From the NCBI GenBank assembly GCA_964643075.1, contig CAZXQO010000005.1, positions 1-64,000 on the forward strand: a stretch of DNA of 64,000 nucleotides, given 5' to 3'. Position numbers and translations under genes: made by a program. Below the pieces are notes generated by a model, which ran no database searches, had not been told where the DNA came from, and was given only the letters and a program-made list of their open reading frames with translations. The DNA is from Desulfocucumis sp964643075 (GTDB lineage Bacteria > Bacillota > Desulfotomaculia > Desulfotomaculales > Desulfocucumaceae). Positions 33,026 through 41,915 of this stretch are shown here, one piece after another (the stretch's first letter is position 1; every line of letters begins with the position of its first letter).

Positions 33026-34126
33026 ATGGAAACACAAATCTCCGGAAAAGGACTGGCCGGAAAAGAACTTACCGGAATAGAACTAAATAGAGGTTTTAAA
33101 TCCGCAATACACAACGCAACTGAAACAGAGCAAAACATAAGGCTAACCTCTGCGGAACTGGCAAACCTTTGGGCCTCTTATATGAACAGCAGTCTGAAAA
33201 AGCATTTTGTCAAATATTTTCTGGCCCGGGTTGAAGATACGGAAATTCGTTCTATTTTAGAGTATGCCTTGCAGATAGCGGAAAATCATCTTCAAACAGT
33301 CTCAGAAATATACCGGTGTGAAAAGCATCCCATTCCCCGTGGATTTACTGACCAGGATGTGCATTTGTACGCGCCCCGCCTTTTCTCCGATACATTTTTT
33401 CTGACGTTCATGGAATTTATGGCTGAAACTACACTAAATGGGTATGCCACCGCATTGCCGATGGCCGCACGTACGGATATCCGTCATTTTTTTACTGAAT
33501 GCCTTGCGTTGGCCGCGGAGCTGTACAACAAGACAGCCGGTGTTTTGCTGTCAAAAGGTTTGTATATAAGGGCGCCATATATCCCGGTACCCGAAAGGGT
33601 AGATCTGGTGAAAAAACAAAATTTCCTTACGGGTTTTTTAGGGGATCGCAGACCACTCACTTCCATAGAAATTTCTCATGTTTTCTCCAGAATTAAAACC
33701 AACTCATTTAAGAAGGCGCTATTAACCGGGTTCAGCCAGGTAACAAAGTCTGAACAAGTTTGCCAATACATGGTCAGGGGTAAAGAGATTGCCGCAAAGC
33801 AAATAAAAATTTTAAGTTCTATTTTGATGGAGAACGGTTTGCCCGTACCAATGACCTGGGATTCAGGCGTGATGGATTCAACCATATCTCCATTTTCAGA
33901 TAAACTGATGATGCAAAAATTGAGAGGTAGTAATGTCGTTGAAATAGGAAACTATGGGAAAGCTATTTCTGCAAGTTTGCGGCATGATTTAGCAGCAACT
34001 TACGTGCGCCTGATGACGGAGGTTGGAGATTATGCTGAAGACGGGATAAATATATTAATTGATAATGGTTGGCTGGAAGAGCCGCCCCAGACAAACAACG
34101 GGGATGCTCCGGGCCTAAAGCATTAA
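33026..34126 (+). CDS. DUF3231-family protein
   Basis: 366 residues, mostly helical, with two similar halves: each has a 'LTSAELANLWASYMNSSLKKHFVKYFLARVEDTEIRS'-like or 'LTSIEISHVFSRIKTNSFKKALLTGFSQVTKSEQV'-like start and a 'F.PLP..W' type loop ('GLPVPMTWDSGVMDS'). DUF3231 proteins occur in spore formers and lack an assigned function. ATG 33026 has GGAGGGGA 6-7 bases upstream. Confidence 0.8.
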   Translation: METQISGKGLAGKELTGIELNRGFKSAIHNATETEQNIRLTSAELANLWASYMNSSLKKHFVKYFLARVEDTEIRSILEYALQIAENHLQTVSEIYRCEKHPIPRGFTDQDVHLYAPRLFSDTFFLTFMEFMAETTLNGYATALPMAARTDIRHFFTECLALAAELYNKTAGVLLSKGLYIRAPYIPVPERVDLVKKQNFLTGFLGDRRPLTSIEISHVFSRIKTNSFKKALLTGFSQVTKSEQVCQYMVRGKEIAAKQIKILSSILMENGLPVPMTWDSGVMDSTISPFSDKLMMQKLRGSNVVEIGNYGKAISASLRHDLAATYVRLMTEVGDYAEDGINILIDNGWLEEPPQTNNGDAPGLKH

Positions 34127-34133
34127 TGGCCAA

Positions 34134-34171
34134 GAGGCCGCTCCCGAAACTGCGTCTGGCATCTGGGAAGT
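34134..34171 (+). repeat. Copy A of a dispersed intergenic repeat
   Basis: GAGGCCG at the start and AAACTGCG-CTGGCAT-TGGGAAGT at the end match 51691-51727 with only a few differences. Here only the left end is present. Confidence 0.55.
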
Positions 34172-34308
34172 AGCGGGTGTAGCGAAATTTAACAATATTA
34201 CGCTGTAATGCCTAAACAAAACCGTAATCTTAAAATAAAATTAATTCGGAAATATACTGCCGGGGCCGGCATAACCTGTTATAAATAATTAACAGGGGGG
34301 GCTGGCCG

Positions 34309-35457
34309 GTGGCAGCCAATTTTAACGTTCCGGGAGTTGTCTGGCAGACCATGCTGGACAGTAGTCCGGTATTGGTGGCGGCAGGAAAAATATCCGGTGA
34401 TAACATCGATATAGCAGTGGCTATGGAAAAAAAAGTATCTATATATACACCTGAGGATTCTGCATACCGGATGTTAGCCACTGCGGAGTCAGGGCAGGAG
34501 GTTCTCAGTCTGGCTGTGGGACTGCCGGCTGCCGGCCGGGATAGTATCATACTGGGCTCAGAAGACCGGATTGCGTTATGGGGCTTCCGCCGGGGTTTGC
34601 TGCAATTGCTTGGGCGGACAGATTCTGAGACCGGGGCCCGGTTTACGGATATTGCTGTTGGTGACCTGGACGGGGACGGGCGCCAGGAAATAGCCGGTGC
34701 TGCTTCGGGCACTGAAAATATTTATGTGTACAGGCTGGAGGGGCAGGAGGGAAGTTTGCGCCTGGAACTGGTCGGCATACGGCTGGTGCCGGGACGCCCT
34801 GAACAGGTGGAAATTTTTCGGTCTCCCGGGGGCCCGGGCATAGCGGTGTTGTACCGGGACGGGGATATATCCGGGCTTGCCACATATTTTCTAACTGAGG
34901 AAGGATTTGCTGAGGGTCCTGCACTGGAGAACCTGCCGGGCCGTCCCATGCTTCTGGCGGCGGGTGATTTTACGGAAGGCCCGGATCAGGAACTGGCGTT
35001 GGGTGGAGGTGACGGCAGGGTACGTATTATTGCAGTCAACGGGGGTGAATTAAAGACAATCCTCACAACCTCCGTGCTGGGTTCAGCCGTATCTGCTCTG
35101 GCGCCTGTTGGCCGGGGGTTTAGCCTGGCAGCCGGCACACTGGGCGGGTATGTTTTTATATTTGGTTTTCCTGTACGGCAGGAGCCGGATCGTGCTGTTA
35201 ATAATGGTGAACCGGTATACAGCCTTGCGGATGCCGGCGGCGGGAGGCTGGCATTGGGCACTGTCCGCGGTGTTCTACAGGTGATCAGCGTTGACAATGT
35301 AACTGCAGGAGTGGCATATACCGTCCGGCCCGGCGATACGTTATGGTTGATAGCCGGAAGATTCGGGACCACTACAATGAAAATAATGGAGGTAAATAAC
35401 ATCAGGGAGCCGGGCCTGATTTATCCTGGGCAGGTGCTGACAATACCACCTTCATAA
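34309..35457 (+). CDS. Beta-propeller (FG-GAP/VCBS-like) protein with C-terminal LysM domain
   Basis: 382 residues. Repeated blades include 'FTDIAVGDLDGDGRQEIAGAAS' (a calcium-type DxDGDG loop) and 'LLAAGDFTEGPDQELALGGGDG'. The C-terminal LysM is YTVRPGDTLWLIAGRFGTTTMKIMEVNNI, about residues 336-380. There is no signal peptide, which is unusual for a peptidoglycan-binding protein and fits loading onto the forespore from the mother cell, as for Bacillus coat/cortex LysM proteins. GTG at 34309 has GGGGGG 7 bases upstream. Confidence 0.8.
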   Translation: MAANFNVPGVVWQTMLDSSPVLVAAGKISGDNIDIAVAMEKKVSIYTPEDSAYRMLATAESGQEVLSLAVGLPAAGRDSIILGSEDRIALWGFRRGLLQLLGRTDSETGARFTDIAVGDLDGDGRQEIAGAASGTENIYVYRLEGQEGSLRLELVGIRLVPGRPEQVEIFRSPGGPGIAVLYRDGDISGLATYFLTEEGFAEGPALENLPGRPMLLAAGDFTEGPDQELALGGGDGRVRIIAVNGGELKTILTTSVLGSAVSALAPVGRGFSLAAGTLGGYVFIFGFPVRQEPDRAVNNGEPVYSLADAGGGRLALGTVRGVLQVISVDNVTAGVAYTVRPGDTLWLIAGRFGTTTMKIMEVNNIREPGLIYPGQVLTIPPS

Positions 35458-35521
35458 GCCTGACATATTGTGGCAATAGTAATACCCGTTGCATAATATG
35501 CATTTAGGAGGTGGTACATTT

Positions 35522-36052
35522 ATGTCCGAGTATAAAAATCAATTGGGTATGAATTACAAATATTATCCCACATACATGTATTATACGGAAAACGCATACC
35601 CTAACGCTCTGCGGCTGATAGTGGAGTCTGTTCAGAGCGAGAGGGAAGATGAACTATTCTATGATTATTTACTGAGCCAGGCACCAACCGAAGAGCAAAA
35701 GGAAATCATAGCGTCGATAAGAGATGACGAGAGAAAGCATAATAAAATGTTTCGGGAAATATATTACGAACTGACTGGTTTGGATATACCTTTGACGCCG
35801 GATACAACCTTTCAGCCGCCTGCAAGCTACCTGGATGGAATCCGGAGGGCTTTGTTCGGTGAACTGCGGGCTGTGGAAAGATACCGCCAGATATTATTCG
35901 GGCTGGGGTTTTTACCTTTCAGAAATATGGTTACCGAAATATATACCGATGAGCTGAAGCACGCCGCCAAATGGAATTATCTATACACACTAAACGCCAC
36001 CGGTATCGGAAGCCCAAACATATCGCCGGGGCCGGGGGATGTTATTATTTAA
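35522..36052 (+). CDS. Ferritin-like/rubrerythrin-like protein
   Basis: 176 residues. Four helices with E-x-x-x-E ('ESVQSEREDELF'), 'SIRDDERKHNKMF' and 'ELRAVERYRQILF', 'YTDELKHAAKWNYL', the pairs of E..H residues of a di-iron ferritin-like bundle. The Tyr-rich front 'YKYYPTYMYYTENAYP' is distinctive. ATG 35522 has AGGAGGTG 8 bases upstream. It ends 8 bases into a convergent gene. Likely an iron- or peroxide-handling protein. Confidence 0.75.
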   Translation: MSEYKNQLGMNYKYYPTYMYYTENAYPNALRLIVESVQSEREDELFYDYLLSQAPTEEQKEIIASIRDDERKHNKMFREIYYELTGLDIPLTPDTTFQPPASYLDGIRRALFGELRAVERYRQILFGLGFLPFRNMVTEIYTDELKHAAKWNYLYTLNATGIGSPNISPGPGDVII

Positions 36053-36599
36053 TTTTCCAGGCCAGCATGGTCTTGTCCTGTAGGAACACAACGTAAAAGG
36101 CAGCGGTTTTCTTAGCGGCTTTGTAGATAAGGAATTTTTCCCCAGAGACGCCGGATACCCCGTCATTACCGGTGGCTACAGCTGGGTTGGTGGCGGTGAC
36201 TCTTAAAAGAGGATAGCGGATCCCCTCCCCGTCTTGCAGCCACCAGTTTTCCGGTGCGGGATCCGGCTCCTGGCGGGGAAGTTGCAATGGAACTACTATA
36301 AAGGTCATCCCCGCCTCTGCGGCTATGGTGTTGCTGCCGAGGCGTAATTCTTCAGCAATGTAAATTTTTTTGTCCGGACCAACGGTATATTCGCTATTAT
36401 CGAAGGAAAGGGTGCTTCCGATATCCGCGGGGGAGGAGGGCAGCGGGTATTTTTCAGTTTGCCGGGTGGACGAGGAGTTATTAAATAAAAAGAAATATAA
36501 TAAAAAAAGCGCCGGGCCGATAATCATCAGCCAGAACCATAACCGGACCCCTTTTTTATTCAGCGGACCAGACAGGTTGTTATTATTTTTGGCCGTCAT
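36045..36599 (-). CDS. Membrane-anchored hypothetical protein
   Basis: 184 residues. One N-terminal membrane helix (LWFWLMIIGPALFLLYFFLF, about residues 20-40) is followed by an extracellular domain of beta-sandwich character ('GMTFIVVPLQLPRQEPDP...NWWLQDGEGIRYPLL'), similar in rhythm to DUF4352 domains. No cysteine lipobox. ATG 36599 has GGAGAG 5 bases upstream. Confidence 0.6.
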   Translation of the reverse strand: MTAKNNNNLSGPLNKKGVRLWFWLMIIGPALFLLYFFLFNNSSSTRQTEKYPLPSSPADIGSTLSFDNSEYTVGPDKKIYIAEELRLGSNTIAAEAGMTFIVVPLQLPRQEPDPAPENWWLQDGEGIRYPLLRVTATNPAVATGNDGVSGVSGEKFLIYKAAKKTAAFYVVFLQDKTMLAWKIK

Positions 36600-36815
36600 A
36601 TAATCTCTCCGTAATAAAGTTATCAATGCAATTATTATAACTCCCGGTCGGACTGTCAAGTCCGGACGGGGAAATTTAATTATTATTTGCTGAAAAATTT
36701 ACTATTACCGGCATAATTTATTATATCAACAGGTAAACTATAGTTGTCCCGGTGATAATACCGGTTCTTTTTCAATGTTTACCCAGGCTAGCCCGAAATT
36801 CAGGAGGTGACGGAG

Positions 36816-37004
36816 TTGAAAGTAGAGGTTGACCAGGATTTATGCATTAGTTGCGGCGCCTGCGTGGATGTGTGCCCGGACGTTTTTGATTGGAACGACG
36901 ATGAAAAGGCTACGGCTGTAGCCCCCGAGGTGCCGGGGGACGTGGAAGACCAGGCCCATGAAGCGCTGGAGGGCTGTCCAACCAATGCCATTAAAGAGCA
37001 CTGA
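36816..37004 (+). CDS. [4Fe-4S] ferredoxin
   Basis: 62 residues. CISCGACVDVCPD near residue 10 and a CPTNAI end form the cluster ligands. TTG at 36816 is used: AGGAGGTGA lies 6 bases upstream, whereas the GTG at 36807 would sit inside that site. A small electron carrier, followed 16 bases on by a 50-residue gene. Confidence 0.85.
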   Translation: MKVEVDQDLCISCGACVDVCPDVFDWNDDEKATAVAPEVPGDVEDQAHEALEGCPTNAIKEH

Positions 37005-37020
37005 AGCGGGGAGTAATGAT

Positions 37021-37173
37021 ATGATTCCAAAGGATCCGTCCGATGTCAATATCAACACCAACCCGCCAGCCGTACTGGAACTTGAGGAATATTTCCTTAA
37101 ACAAAAGATGAAAAACCGTAAACCCGGGGATAGCGCTTCCAGCCTGGAAGACGCTGAAAAACCAGTAGGGTAA
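37021..37173 (+). CDS. Small hypothetical protein (50 aa)
   Basis: Hydrophilic, acidic first half and basic middle (VLELEEYFLKQKMKNRKPGD). ATG 37021 has GGGGAG 7-8 bases upstream. It is cotranscribed with the ferredoxin and ends at a strong palindrome. Family unknown. Confidence 0.6.
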   Translation: MIPKDPSDVNINTNPPAVLELEEYFLKQKMKNRKPGDSASSLEDAEKPVG

Positions 37174-37209
37174 TAATAGAAGCGGGCGCATGCGCCCGCT
37201 TCTATTATT
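37172..37209. terminator. Perfect 38-base palindrome/terminator after the ferredoxin operon
   Basis: Two 19-base arms pair completely without loop, with a GC-rich centre (GCGGGCGCATGCGCCCGC). TTCTATTATT follows. It can end transcription from either side. Confidence 0.75.
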
Positions 37210-37217
37210 GAGAGACA

Positions 37218-37420
37218 GGGAATTATCCAAGTGGATAATTCCCTTAGGGGGATGGCAAGGGGGCGTTTTCCCCTTGCAGTAGTTGGGTACATTCCTCTGA
37301 CCCTAGAGCCAGGCTCAAAAGAGAGGTGTGTCCCCTTTCCTTAATACGGGGTGAGGGACCGATAGTCCCGAGGGGCGGCAGCCCCTTTTAAAATAAAGAT
37401 AGGGCCGAAGGCCCTTTTTT
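37218..37420 (+). other. Structured non-coding region with five further hairpins
   Basis: After the palindrome come GGGAATTATCC/GGATAATTCCC (37218-37243), GCAAGGGG/CCCCTTGC (37255-37277), GGGAC/GTCCC (37355-37369), GGGGC/GCCCC (37372-37385, followed by TTTT) and AGGGCC/GGCCCT (37401-37415, followed by TTTTT). No coding frame is visible. It may be a small RNA or a leader for the glycosyltransferase gene that begins at 37550. Confidence 0.45.
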
Positions 37421-37549
37421 ATGGCCTGATGTATGTAGGGAAAGATTATATTGGTAAAATATAATAGATTTGCAGGTATAATTCTTTTTTTATAGAAACT
37501 TTAATGATTTTAACTGGGCTCTGAACGTTTTTTAATGAAGGGGTGCGCG

Positions 37550-38686
37550 GTGGCCGGGATAAAAATATTGCATGTCATTCGTCCTGCGGCGGGAGGAATG
37601 AAAAATCATGTTATATCGCTAATCAGACATGCCGACAGGACTGTTTTTGAGCCCATGGCGGCGTGCCCGCCGGGGGAAATGGCTGAGGAACTGGCCGGTC
37701 TGGGCATCAGTGTTTTTACTATTCCACTGGTCGGGGAACTGTCGCTTGCCAGGGACTTGAAGGCAATAAAATCAATCACGGGTTTGCTCAAGTACAACAA
37801 AATAGATATTTTACATGCCCACAGTTCCAAGGCTGCCCTGGTGGGCCGGGTGGCTGCCCGGCTGGCGGGAACGCCCGCCGTATTTTTTACCGCCCACAAT
37901 TCCGTTTTTTATGAGGAATGGCCTGGTTGGAAAAAGAATGTTCTTGCTGCGATCGAGCGGTTCCTGGCGGGGTATGCCAACAAGATTATAACAGTCTCCG
38001 GCGTTCTCAGAAAAGAATTGCTGGAAAGGGAAAGGATTGCTCCGGGCAAGGTGATTACTATATACAACGGCATTGATCCCGCCCCTTATATAACAGCACA
38101 GCCCCGGAATGAAGTACTCAAAAGCCTCGGACTGGCGCCGGAAAAGAAGGTGGTGGGCACGGTGGCCAGGCTGGCTTCCCAGAAGGGTGTGCTTTATTTC
38201 GTTAGAGCTGCCGCCATCCTTTGCCGCGACTTGGGGATAAATTTCCTGGTGGTGGGGGACGGGCCCCTGCGGGAGGAACTGGAGGAGGAAGCTGCAAAGC
38301 TCGGGCTGGGGGAAAGAATTATTTTTGCCGGTCACCGGCGGGATGTGGATAAAATATTGACCTGCCTGGATGTACTGGTGCTGCCTTCGGTTACCGAGGG
38401 ACTGCCGCTTATTATACTGGAGGCTATGGCCGCAGCCTGCCCTGTGGTGGCAACTTCAGTGGGAGGCGTACCCGAAGCCGTGGAAGACGGTAAAACCGGA
38501 TTGCTGGTCCCGGCAATGGATGAGCGTGCCCTGGCCGGTGCGGTGAGAAAATTGATTGCAAATCCCGATGCAGCCCGGGACATGGGGATGGCAGGGCGCA
38601 GGCGGGTGCAGGGATGTTTTTCCGTAAGCGAAATGGTCAGAAAAACGGAGCGGCTGTATCTGGACGCCTTCGACGGGATGAATTAA
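37550..38686 (+). CDS. Glycosyltransferase family 4
   Basis: 378 residues with the GT-B fold: ILHVIRPAAGGMKNHV at the N-terminus, 'HAHSSKAALVGRVAARLAG', and the C-terminal nucleotide-sugar block 'VGTVARLASQKGV...LVVGDGPLREEL...VLPSVTEGLPLIILEAMAAACPVVAT' with the EGLPL-x-ILEA motif. It transfers a sugar from a nucleotide donor to a cell-surface glycan; specificity is unknown. GTG at 37550 has AAGGGG 6 bases upstream; ATG at 37535 has none. It precedes the membrane protein at 38712 by 25 bases. Confidence 0.9.
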   Translation: MAGIKILHVIRPAAGGMKNHVISLIRHADRTVFEPMAACPPGEMAEELAGLGISVFTIPLVGELSLARDLKAIKSITGLLKYNKIDILHAHSSKAALVGRVAARLAGTPAVFFTAHNSVFYEEWPGWKKNVLAAIERFLAGYANKIITVSGVLRKELLERERIAPGKVITIYNGIDPAPYITAQPRNEVLKSLGLAPEKKVVGTVARLASQKGVLYFVRAAAILCRDLGINFLVVGDGPLREELEEEAAKLGLGERIIFAGHRRDVDKILTCLDVLVLPSVTEGLPLIILEAMAAACPVVATSVGGVPEAVEDGKTGLLVPAMDERALAGAVRKLIANPDAARDMGMAGRRRVQGCFSVSEMVRKTERLYLDAFDGMN

Positions 38687-38711
38687 GGGTGTATTTAAAT
38701 GGGGGATATTG

Positions 38712-40961
38712 ATGTATAAAAATGCCTTGTTTTGTATAATAACTGCAATCTTCATGCTGATTACGCCTTTCCAGGCGGTAGCCTCCTACCAGCCGGCTAT
38801 ATCTAATGCCCTGCCGTTGCCGGCAGGGAAAGCGCATTATATAAAAGCTGCCCAAGAACATGGCAGAGTGGTGATGCTGGTAATAGACAGGCTCAGGGTA
38901 GCGGATTTTTCAGGTACCCTGCCAGGCAACCTGAAAAAGATTACCGGGGGCGGGTCCATGGCTTTGATGAATTACAACACTGCGGCCGGGGTTAACCCGG
39001 AAAGCACTTATGTATCCATAGGGGGCGGCACCCATTTAAAGGGCTATGATGCTTCGGGAATAGGCTATGAGGCGGAAACCAGGCTGGAACAGGGCACAGC
39101 CTCAGATGAATATTTTCAGCGTACAGGCATTAAGCCCTCCCCGGGCTCACTGGTTCAGGTGGGCATAGCAAGATTAAGAAGTATGAACAGGGATCTTCCC
39201 TATACAGCGGAGCCCGGAGCCTTGGGCAAGGCTTTACATAGTGCCGGAAAGAAAACTGCCGTGCTGGGCAATTCAGACGTTTGCAACAAGCTTAGCCGTC
39301 AGGCCCTTACTATAGCTATGGATGAAAACGGATTGGTTGATTATGGAAAAATAGGCGGGGAGGTTCTGACCGGAGATTTAAATTTTGTGGGTGGTTTCAG
39401 GACTGATTACCAGCGTATGCTGAAGGGCTATAAAGAAATACCCTCCGGAACTGATTTTACGGTTATAGATCTGGGGGATCTCAGCAGACTCTATTATGCC
39501 AAAGATGATATACTGCCGGAACGAATGGAGGTTCTGCGCCGGGAAACAATAATAAACATTGACGGGTTTCTGGGTAATCTGATGCGGGAAATGAATTTTG
39601 ACAGGGACCTGCTGTTGCTGGTGGTTCCTACACCCTGGCAGGATGCGGAGAGTGTCGACTTGATGACTCCCATTGTGGCTTATGGGGCGGGGATAAAACA
39701 GGGTTATTTAACATCGCCTACCACCAGAAGGTCAGGGGTGGTGCTCAATACGGATATTGCTCCTACGGTACTTGACTTCCTGGGTCTAAAACCTCCCTGG
39801 ACCATCAACGGCAGGGCAATGCAGAGTATTCCCGCCGGGAATACTCTGCCGTCGCTGCTGGCCATGGAGCGGCAACTGGGACTGACCTATGATGCCAGGC
39901 CGTATTTACAGAAGGGATATATTTTTTACCAGTTGATTCTGCTGCTGTTATCGTTGTTCTTTATACTATGGCGCCTCAAGGTCAGGGATTACCTGAAGCC
40001 GTTCTTGCTATCGGTGATGGTTGTGCCGCTGGTATATCTTTTGTTGCCCCTTTTGCCCCAGCCGGGGCTGGCTGCGCTGGGGCTGCAGTTAATTATCATA
40101 ACCGTACTGCTGACCATGTTAATCCTACTGCTGCAGAGATTTGGTTTTGACCCGTTTACCTTGATCTGCCTGGCCACGGCAGGGGCGTTGCTGCTGGATA
40201 CCCTTAATGGCTCGCCTCTGCAAAAGACCTCAGTACTGGGTTATGACCCCATAGTTGGCGCACGTTTTTATGGCATGGGCAACGAGTACATGGGTATATT
40301 AATAGGCTCGCTAATCGTGGGAGTGAGTTCGCTGTTTACGGTGCTGACGAATTACAAAAAAATACTGTTGCCCCTTTCCGCCGCAATTTTTATGCTGTCC
40401 GTCTACACCATGGCGGCGCCGCAGCTGGGCACCAATATAGGAGGCACTATAGCTTCAGCGTCTGCTTTTCTGGTGACCTTTTTACTGTTGGCGGGCGTGC
40501 GTTTTAACATAAAAACCATACTGCTGGTGGCTGGCGGTGTGTTTTTGCTTGTGACTTCTTTTATCCTTTATGATGTCAGACGTCCCGTGGAGGCACAGAG
40601 CCACATGGGCAGGGCGGCCGGCATAATCGCGGCGGGCGGGCTGGGTGAAATAGGTAAAATAATAATAAGAAAATCGGAGATGAGTATCAAGTTAATTAAA
40701 TACACCATTTGGAGCAGAATTTTCCTGGCCAGCCTGGGCAGCCTGGCCCTGCTCTTTTACCGGCCGATAGGGGTGATGACCTCTGTCAAAGCTAAATATC
40801 CGTATCTGTACAGGGGCTTTATAGGCGTCATCGTGGGTAGTATTGTAGCCCTTATATTTAACGATTCGGGGGTTGTTGCCGCCGCCACCACCATGGTCTT
40901 CGGCGCCCCGCCGCTAATCTATCTGGTGCTGGGTGAAATGGAAACGAAGAAACAGATATAA
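38712..40961 (+). CDS. Membrane protein with alkaline-phosphatase-superfamily ectodomain
   Basis: 749 residues. A signal peptide (to about residue 25, ...PFQAVASYQ) leads into an ectodomain with the alkaline-phosphatase fold: 'VVMLVIDRLRVADFSG' and TPIVAYGAGIKQGYL-SPTTRRSGVVLNTDIAPTVLDFLG. About ten membrane helices fill residues 400-740. Related proteins are known in Clostridia as uncharacterised. It may modify or export cell-surface polymers with the upstream glycosyltransferase. ATG 38712 has GGGGGA 5 bases upstream. Confidence 0.75.
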   Translation: MYKNALFCIITAIFMLITPFQAVASYQPAISNALPLPAGKAHYIKAAQEHGRVVMLVIDRLRVADFSGTLPGNLKKITGGGSMALMNYNTAAGVNPESTYVSIGGGTHLKGYDASGIGYEAETRLEQGTASDEYFQRTGIKPSPGSLVQVGIARLRSMNRDLPYTAEPGALGKALHSAGKKTAVLGNSDVCNKLSRQALTIAMDENGLVDYGKIGGEVLTGDLNFVGGFRTDYQRMLKGYKEIPSGTDFTVIDLGDLSRLYYAKDDILPERMEVLRRETIINIDGFLGNLMREMNFDRDLLLLVVPTPWQDAESVDLMTPIVAYGAGIKQGYLTSPTTRRSGVVLNTDIAPTVLDFLGLKPPWTINGRAMQSIPAGNTLPSLLAMERQLGLTYDARPYLQKGYIFYQLILLLLSLFFILWRLKVRDYLKPFLLSVMVVPLVYLLLPLLPQPGLAALGLQLIIITVLLTMLILLLQRFGFDPFTLICLATAGALLLDTLNGSPLQKTSVLGYDPIVGARFYGMGNEYMGILIGSLIVGVSSLFTVLTNYKKILLPLSAAIFMLSVYTMAAPQLGTNIGGTIASASAFLVTFLLLAGVRFNIKTILLVAGGVFLLVTSFILYDVRRPVEAQSHMGRAAGIIAAGGLGEIGKIIIRKSEMSIKLIKYTIWSRIFLASLGSLALLFYRPIGVMTSVKAKYPYLYRGFIGVIVGSIVALIFNDSGVVAAATTMVFGAPPLIYLVLGEMETKKQI

Positions 40962-40973
40962 CGGAGGGATGGC

Positions 40974-41774
40974 ATGAAACTGGGACGTTTCAGCAGCAAT
41001 GAAAGGGTTTTTTATGGTCGTCTGGAGGGTGATACGGTTTTTGAGCTTGCAGATATATTTAATCCGGAGATACAGACAGACAAAAGACATGCCCTTAATA
41101 GCCTGACAGCTTTGACTCCATGCCAGCCCGGCAAGGCCGTTTGCGTGGGTTTGAATTACTTGGATCATATAAAGGAGTTCGGCCACGATATTCCCTCATC
41201 GCCGGTGTTGTTCATCAAGCCTTCCGGTACGGTAATAGGCTGCGGTGATTTTATAGAGTACCCTCGCTCCAGCCGCAGGGTTGACTACGAAGCCGAGCTT
41301 GCCGTGGTAATTAAGAAAGAGTGTCGCGGTGTATCCGCTTCCACGGCTGCCGATTACATACTCGGTTATACCTGCGCCAACGACGTAACGGCCAGGGATT
41401 TACAGCAAAAGGACGGCCAGTGGACCAGAGGCAAGTCTTTTGACACATTTTTACCGCTGGGACCATATATTGTAACCGACATTGATCCTGGAACACTGGA
41501 CATAAAACTGTATTTGAACGGTGCAATAAAACAAAATTCCTCCACCTCAAACATTATTTTTAAGGTTCCGGAACTGGTGGCATTTATATCGGAAATTATG
41601 ACCCTTTTCCCGGGAGACGTAATACTCACCGGCACCCCCTCCGGGGTGGGGCCAATGTGTTCCGGTGACCTGGTAGAGGTGGAGATACAGGGGTTTGGGA
41701 AGGTTATCCAACAGGGTGTGCGGGAGATCTTAAAAGTTTTGCGGTTTAAGTGGTTAAGCCCGCTTCGGGCCTAA
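40974..41774 (+). CDS. Fumarylacetoacetate hydrolase (FAH) family protein
   Basis: 266 residues. The C-terminal FAH core contains KAVCVGLNYLDHIKEFG, 'PVLFIKPSGTVIG', 'VDYEAELAVVIKKEC' with the metal-binding E-x-E, and 'VILTGTPSGVGPM'. Enzymes of this family cleave C-C bonds or decarboxylate acylpyruvates and oxaloacetate; the substrate is not evident. Twelve bases separate it from the upstream membrane protein. Confidence 0.88.
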   Translation: MKLGRFSSNERVFYGRLEGDTVFELADIFNPEIQTDKRHALNSLTALTPCQPGKAVCVGLNYLDHIKEFGHDIPSSPVLFIKPSGTVIGCGDFIEYPRSSRRVDYEAELAVVIKKECRGVSASTAADYILGYTCANDVTARDLQQKDGQWTRGKSFDTFLPLGPYIVTDIDPGTLDIKLYLNGAIKQNSSTSNIIFKVPELVAFISEIMTLFPGDVILTGTPSGVGPMCSGDLVEVEIQGFGKVIQQGVREILKVLRFKWLSPLRA

Positions 41775-41807
41775 CGGGGAGCCTATTACAGTAGAGCCAA
41801 AATTTTG

Positions 41808-41835
41808 TTGACAAACTTTGATATTATGTTAAAAT
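41808..41835 (+). promoter_or_regulatory. Sigma-A-type promoter of speH
   Basis: TTGACA (41808-41813) and TAAAAT (41830-41835), spacing 16. It precedes the leader hairpin and speH. Confidence 0.7.
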
Positions 41836-41843
41836 TGATTTTG

Positions 41844-41884
41844 GTTGGAATCGGCCTTGCCTCAACGGGGGAGCCAATTCCAAC
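41844..41884 (+). promoter_or_regulatory. Leader hairpin before speH
   Basis: GTTGGAATCGGC and GCCAATTCCAAC pair at 11 of 12 positions across a 17-base loop, followed by ACTTTTTC. It starts soon after the predicted transcription start and could be an attenuator or a protective 5' stem. No known riboswitch motif is recognised. Confidence 0.5.
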
Positions 41885-41915
41885 ACTTTTTCATATAAGG
41901 GGGAAGATAATTTAA

